Made by a program: the position numbers and the translations under genes | Notes under the pieces: model-generated | Database searches by the model: none | The model's input: the letters and a program-made list of their open reading frames with translations, nothing else | Told to the model about the DNA's origin: nothing | In this document: positions 6,162-8,541 of the stretch, piece by piece | How the letters are laid out: every line of letters begins with the position of its first letter | Numbering within the stretch: position 1 is the first letter of the stretch | Source of the DNA: Bacillota bacterium | GTDB lineage: Bacteria; Armatimonadota; Hebobacteria; Hebobacterales; Hebobacteraceae | Direction: 5' to 3' | Length of the DNA: 8,541 nucleotides | Assembly (NCBI GenBank): GCA_030597345.1 | Contig: JAUVSA010000077.1 | Location: 1 to 8,541, forward strand

Positions 6162-7463
6162 GTGGCTACATCAATACGGGAATTCGTGATGAACCAGCCG
6201 CTGTTCTGTTCGCACAACCATCACGAGGCTTTCGACACCTTCGTCAAGGATGGCCCCGGCTATGATTTTCGTACCTTGCTGAGCTACGCCAACGCCGACT
6301 TCATCACCGCTGCCGGGGCACGGCCGTCGACTGAGGGAGATGAGGCGGCCCGCTTCGCCGCGCTCTGGCCCAAGGTGCGAGCCACGGGCCATGGTCAGGC
6401 CACGGTTATGACCTGCCGGGAGCTGTTCGGCCTCGAGTACGCGCCGGAGAACTTCAGCAAGATCACAGAGGAGCTTCAGTCGCTGATCCGCAGCCGTCCT
6501 GTTGAGCAGCTGTACGACCACCTGCTTCGTGAGAAGGCCAACACGAGATGGGTCGTCAACGATGGCTTTACGCACGAGGATAGCCCTGCTGCGAACACGA
6601 GTGAGCAGTACCCGGGCTACTACTCCTTCACCTGGCGGATGGACGCTCTCTTCTCTATGGTCGACGGCAGACCGGTCGAGGCGCTGGAGCGGACGACTGG
6701 CACCTCGATTCACAGCCTTGATGACCTGGGGGACGCTGTGAACGAGACCATCAGCAGGTTCAAGGCCGCCGTCAGACTTGCCGCGTTCAAGGTCAAGATG
6801 GGCTATGAGCGAGACCTGTCCGTCGGCAACCCAACGCGGCACGAGGCCGAAGCTGCTTTCAATGCGATTCGCTACCGGAAGGCTTTCTACGGCGGCATTC
6901 AGCAGGAGAGCGGAGCGGTGAGCGCGAGGGAAGGAAGACCGCTGGGGGACTACCTGTTCCACTGCCTGCTGGAGCGCGCCCACGACGAGGACCTCCCGGT
7001 ACAGGTGCACAGTGGGTGTCCCGGTATCAACTGGGGGTCGATCGACGGGGCCAACGCATCTCATTTGCTGCCGATCTTCGACAGATACCGCCGCGTGAGA
7101 TTCTGCATCCTGCACGCTTCGTGGCCCTGGACGTCGGAGTTGGGAGCCATTGCCAAGAACTACCCCAACGTCTATCCCGACATGAGTTGGGCCTGGAATC
7201 TGAATCCGGCCGGCAGCGAGCGCGCCCTGTCCGAGTGGCTCGACGGCATTCCCTTCAACAAGATATTCGCTTACGGGGCCGATACAGGGTGGCCGTGGTG
7301 CGACGTGGGCAATGCCATGCAGGCGCGGATCGGCGTTGCCCGAGTGCTCGAACAGAAGATCGAGGCGGGGTACTACTCTCCGGCGACTGCCGAGGAGGTA
7401 GCCGAAGCGATCATGCTCCGGAATGGGGAAGAGTTGCTCGGCGTCTCGTCGAAAGAGGTATGA
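6162..7463 (+). CDS. Amidohydrolase family protein (Amidohydro_2, uronate-isomerase-like TIM barrel)
   Basis: Metal-dependent TIM-barrel enzyme of 433 aa, in the amidohydrolase superfamily group that holds COG2159 hydrolases/decarboxylases and relatives of uronate isomerase. Likely metal or catalytic residues: the N-terminal strand-1 motif CSHNHHEAFD (His18, His20), PVQVHSG (His283), CILHASWPW (His318) and FAYGADTGWPW (Asp374). The segment FKVKMGYERD (209-218) contains Lys210 and Lys212, either of which could be the strand-4 ligand. KNYPNVYPDMSWAW and the C-terminal AEAIMLRNGEELLG are also typical of Amidohydro_2. Hydrolysis, decarboxylation or sugar-acid isomerisation are all possible, and sequence alone does not decide. 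It is followed, almost overlapping, by a sugar isomerase/epimerase-like gene and then by a probable transporter, which argues for a carbohydrate or polyol catabolic role. The GTG start is supported by GGAGG; the ATG at 6189 would give 423 aa. Confidence 0.88.
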   Translation: MATSIREFVMNQPLFCSHNHHEAFDTFVKDGPGYDFRTLLSYANADFITAAGARPSTEGDEAARFAALWPKVRATGHGQATVMTCRELFGLEYAPENFSKITEELQSLIRSRPVEQLYDHLLREKANTRWVVNDGFTHEDSPAANTSEQYPGYYSFTWRMDALFSMVDGRPVEALERTTGTSIHSLDDLGDAVNETISRFKAAVRLAAFKVKMGYERDLSVGNPTRHEAEAAFNAIRYRKAFYGGIQQESGAVSAREGRPLGDYLFHCLLERAHDEDLPVQVHSGCPGINWGSIDGANASHLLPIFDRYRRVRFCILHASWPWTSELGAIAKNYPNVYPDMSWAWNLNPAGSERALSEWLDGIPFNKIFAYGADTGWPWCDVGNAMQARIGVARVLEQKIEAGYYSPATAEEVAEAIMLRNGEELLGVSSKEV

Positions 7464-7482
7464 GTTACGCTCTAATGCTTCA

Positions 7483-7490
7483 AGAAAGGA
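7483..7490 (+). promoter_or_regulatory. Ribosome binding site supporting the 7499 start of the isomerase
   Basis: AGAAAGGA ends eight bases before ATG 7499. By contrast, AAAGAGG before ATG 7460 leaves only one base of spacing, so the downstream start is preferred. Confidence 0.6.
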
Positions 7491-7498
7491 CTGATGTG

Positions 7499-8251
7499 AT
7501 GACCACTCGTTTCCACTCGCGACTCGGGATCCAGACATATGGCTTCCGTAACTTCCCCATGCATGCCCAATTGATAGAGATGAGCAAGGCGTGCGGGGTG
7601 GACAAGATCGAGTTGTGCCAGACACATTTCGATCCAACGAAGGACGACGGCGCCGCGGTGCTGGAGGAGTACGCCAACGGCGGGATTACCATCACTGCCT
7701 TCTTTGCCTTCACGGCCATCGGCGAGGATGAGCGCACTGACCGCAGTGTCTTCGAGTTCGCCAAGCTGGCCAAGCTCCCAAGCGTCGTCGGCGACGTCGC
7801 TCCCACCAAGCTGGCCCAAGCAGACAAGCTCGCGACTGAGTACGGGATCAAGATCGCCATCCACAACCACGGCCGCCACCATCACCACGGATCAATGGAG
7901 GCCCTCGAGGAGCTTTTCGGAAAGGTGTCGCCGAGCGTCGGGCTCTGCCTCGACACGGCTTGGGCGTTGGACAGTAGCATCGACCCGCTCGAGTTCGCCC
8001 AGAGATTCAGGGAACGCCTCTACGGGGTTCACATAAAGGACTTCGTCTTCGACTCCGCCGGCGAGGCGCGAGAGGTCGTGGTCGGTAGCGGCGATCTCGA
8101 TCTGGACGGCATCAACCGGTACTTGATCGAGACGAAGTTCGATGGGTTCTACACCCTCGAATACGAGGAAGATGCTGACAACCCCGTGCCGGTTACCAAG
8201 GAGTGTGTGGAGGCCATCCGGGCGTCATTGGCTCGCATCGGCGACGGATGA
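7499..8251 (+). CDS. Sugar phosphate isomerase/epimerase family protein (xylose isomerase-like TIM barrel)
   Basis: Protein of 250 aa of the PF01261 AP-endonuclease-2/xylose-isomerase-like family (relatives: IolE, Hyi, D-tagatose 3-epimerase). Signature stretches in order: GIQTYGFRNF (10-19), VDKIELCQTHFDP (34-46), IKIAIHNHG (117-125), VGLCLDTAWA (147-156, Asp152), YGVHIKDF (175-182, His178) and FDGFYTLEYEED (214-225). Asp152, His178 and the Glu of TLEYE are the likely metal ligands. A histidine-rich run, HNHGRHHHHG (122-131), lies by the active-site side. I chose ATG 7499 because AGAAAGGA (7483-7490) lies eight bases upstream and the family begins near GIQTY. The in-frame ATG at 7460 overlaps the amidohydrolase stop (ATGA) and would add 13 residues, but the only purine run before it is too close. 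It should act with the upstream amidohydrolase on a sugar-derived substrate that is unknown. Confidence 0.88.
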   Translation: MTTRFHSRLGIQTYGFRNFPMHAQLIEMSKACGVDKIELCQTHFDPTKDDGAAVLEEYANGGITITAFFAFTAIGEDERTDRSVFEFAKLAKLPSVVGDVAPTKLAQADKLATEYGIKIAIHNHGRHHHHGSMEALEELFGKVSPSVGLCLDTAWALDSSIDPLEFAQRFRERLYGVHIKDFVFDSAGEAREVVVGSGDLDLDGINRYLIETKFDGFYTLEYEEDADNPVPVTKECVEAIRASLARIGDG

Positions 8252-8345
8252 GCATCAGAACCTGTGCCGCACGACGAGGGCCGGTGAGAAGGCGGGACGG
8301 GCTTTGAGGAGAAGTCAGCGCAAGGCACACACTCGTAGCTGCAGC

Positions 8346-8369
8346 GCCGAGTCGCTTGGGGCGTTCGGC
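8346..8369 (+). promoter_or_regulatory. Imperfect hairpin before the transporter Shine-Dalgarno
   Basis: GCCGA (8346-8350) pairs with TCGGC (8365-8369), and inner CGC (8353-8355) pairs with GCG (8361-8363). The apical loop is TTGGG, with a small 2x1 internal loop between the stems. It ends five bases before AAGGGAGGG. Its placement resembles the hairpin before the amidohydrolase gene, but it is much weaker and could be chance in GC-rich DNA. Confidence 0.3.
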
Positions 8370-8374
8370 CTGTC

Positions 8375-8383
8375 AAGGGAGGG
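8375..8383 (+). promoter_or_regulatory. Strong Shine-Dalgarno of the transporter gene
   Basis: AAGGGAGGG contains GGAGG (8378-8382), six bases before the ATG at 8389. This is the main evidence for a gene start here. Except for its surroundings it equals the site before the amidohydrolase gene, with which it shares the 11 bases TCAAGGGAGGG. Confidence 0.75.
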
Positions 8384-8388
8384 TCTGC

Positions 8389-8541
8389 ATGGGAACGGAA
8401 GCCGTCAGCAGAAGCACTGAGCACCAAGCCGCATCCCACGACCGCCGCCTGTTTCTCGCGAGCTCTGTAGCGCTGATCTCCACCGCCGTTATCTTCGCCG
8501 TCAGAGGCGACATTCTAGGCGATCTGAGCCAGCACTTCGCA
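8389..8541 (+). CDS. Probable MFS transporter, 3' truncated by the window edge
   Basis: An open frame of 51 codons runs from an ATG with a near-perfect Shine-Dalgarno to the end of the window. After a hydrophilic, charged start (MGTEAVSRSTEHQAASHDRR) comes a hydrophobic segment, LFLASSVALISTAVIFAVRG (21-40), then DILGDLSQHFA. This layout, with a first membrane helix ending in an Arg-containing turn, resembles the first helix of major facilitator superfamily permeases found beside sugar-catabolism genes. Only the first helix is visible, so the family is a tentative call; another membrane protein is possible. As the third member of the right-hand cluster it could import the substrate of the two upstream enzymes. 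The 137-base gap before it suggests either its own control or a leader within one operon. Confidence 0.62.
   Translation, partial: MGTEAVSRSTEHQAASHDRRLFLASSVALISTAVIFAVRGDILGDLSQHFA

Noticed and set aside
7016..7498. N-terminal extension of the isomerase frame into the amidohydrolase gene
   Set aside because: The extension is Arg-rich shadow sequence, and the family N-terminus (GIQTYGFR) begins just after the ATG at 7499, which has its own ribosome site.
6171..7637. 488-codon minus-strand open frame opposite the amidohydrolase
   Set aside because: The plus strand has clear metal motifs and a ribosome site, while the antisense product has no family features.
8142..8420. Plus-strand 92-codon open frame across the end of the isomerase and the following gap
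   Set aside because: It begins inside the isomerase in another frame, lacks domain features, and conflicts with the better-supported start at 8389.
5852..8541. Genomic island integrated at the tRNA-Ser 3' end
   Set aside because: A tRNA followed by accessory-looking metabolic genes suggested it, but I found no integrase and no second copy of the tRNA 3' end in the window.

Overview
The window is a GC-rich, densely packed bacterial segment with every recognisable gene on the + strand. It carries seven protein genes that are complete or nearly so, one gene start cut by the right edge, and one tRNA. Gene content, short gaps and stop/start overlaps are ordinary bacterial. The combination of a class V (AGT-like) aminotransferase with a long ACT-type SerA, a SurE, a PflX-like radical SAM protein and a sugar-catabolism cluster would suit an uncultured high-GC lineage such as Chloroflexota or a neighbouring phylum. 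That placement is an inference from general familiarity, not from a search. The tRNA does not encode its 3' CCA.

Left block (1-5819), housekeeping and metabolism. A 5'-truncated class V aminotransferase is followed three bases later by serA. Together they would supply the first two steps of the phosphorylated serine pathway; no serB-type phosphatase is in view. After 94 bases comes surE (nucleoside 5'-monophosphate phosphatase). After another 74 bases comes a COG1313/PflX-like radical SAM protein whose stop overlaps (GTGA) the start of a membrane-anchored metallophosphoesterase of the YkuE/YaeI/LpxG type.

Middle (5816-6161). A near-consensus promoter (TTGACA, 17 bases, TATACT) lies at the very end of the phosphoesterase gene and drives tRNA-Ser(CGA). 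Its spacing puts transcription start almost exactly on the mature tRNA 5' end. The roughly 220-base gap after the tRNA holds a pair of ACCGCGGT palindromes and a strong 11-bp hairpin that abuts the Shine-Dalgarno sequence of the next gene.

Right block (6162-8541), probable carbohydrate utilisation. An amidohydrolase (Amidohydro_2, uronate-isomerase-like) is followed by a xylose-isomerase-like TIM-barrel epimerase/isomerase. A 137-base gap then leads to the N-terminus of a probable MFS transporter with an excellent ribosome binding site. This looks like a small catabolic operon of unknown substrate. I saw no mobile element, CRISPR array, phage gene or toxin system, and nothing that clearly amounts to an undescribed system. 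The most unusual points are the tRNA promoter geometry, the coupled radical SAM/phosphoesterase pair, and the uncharacterised catabolic cluster with its leader structures.
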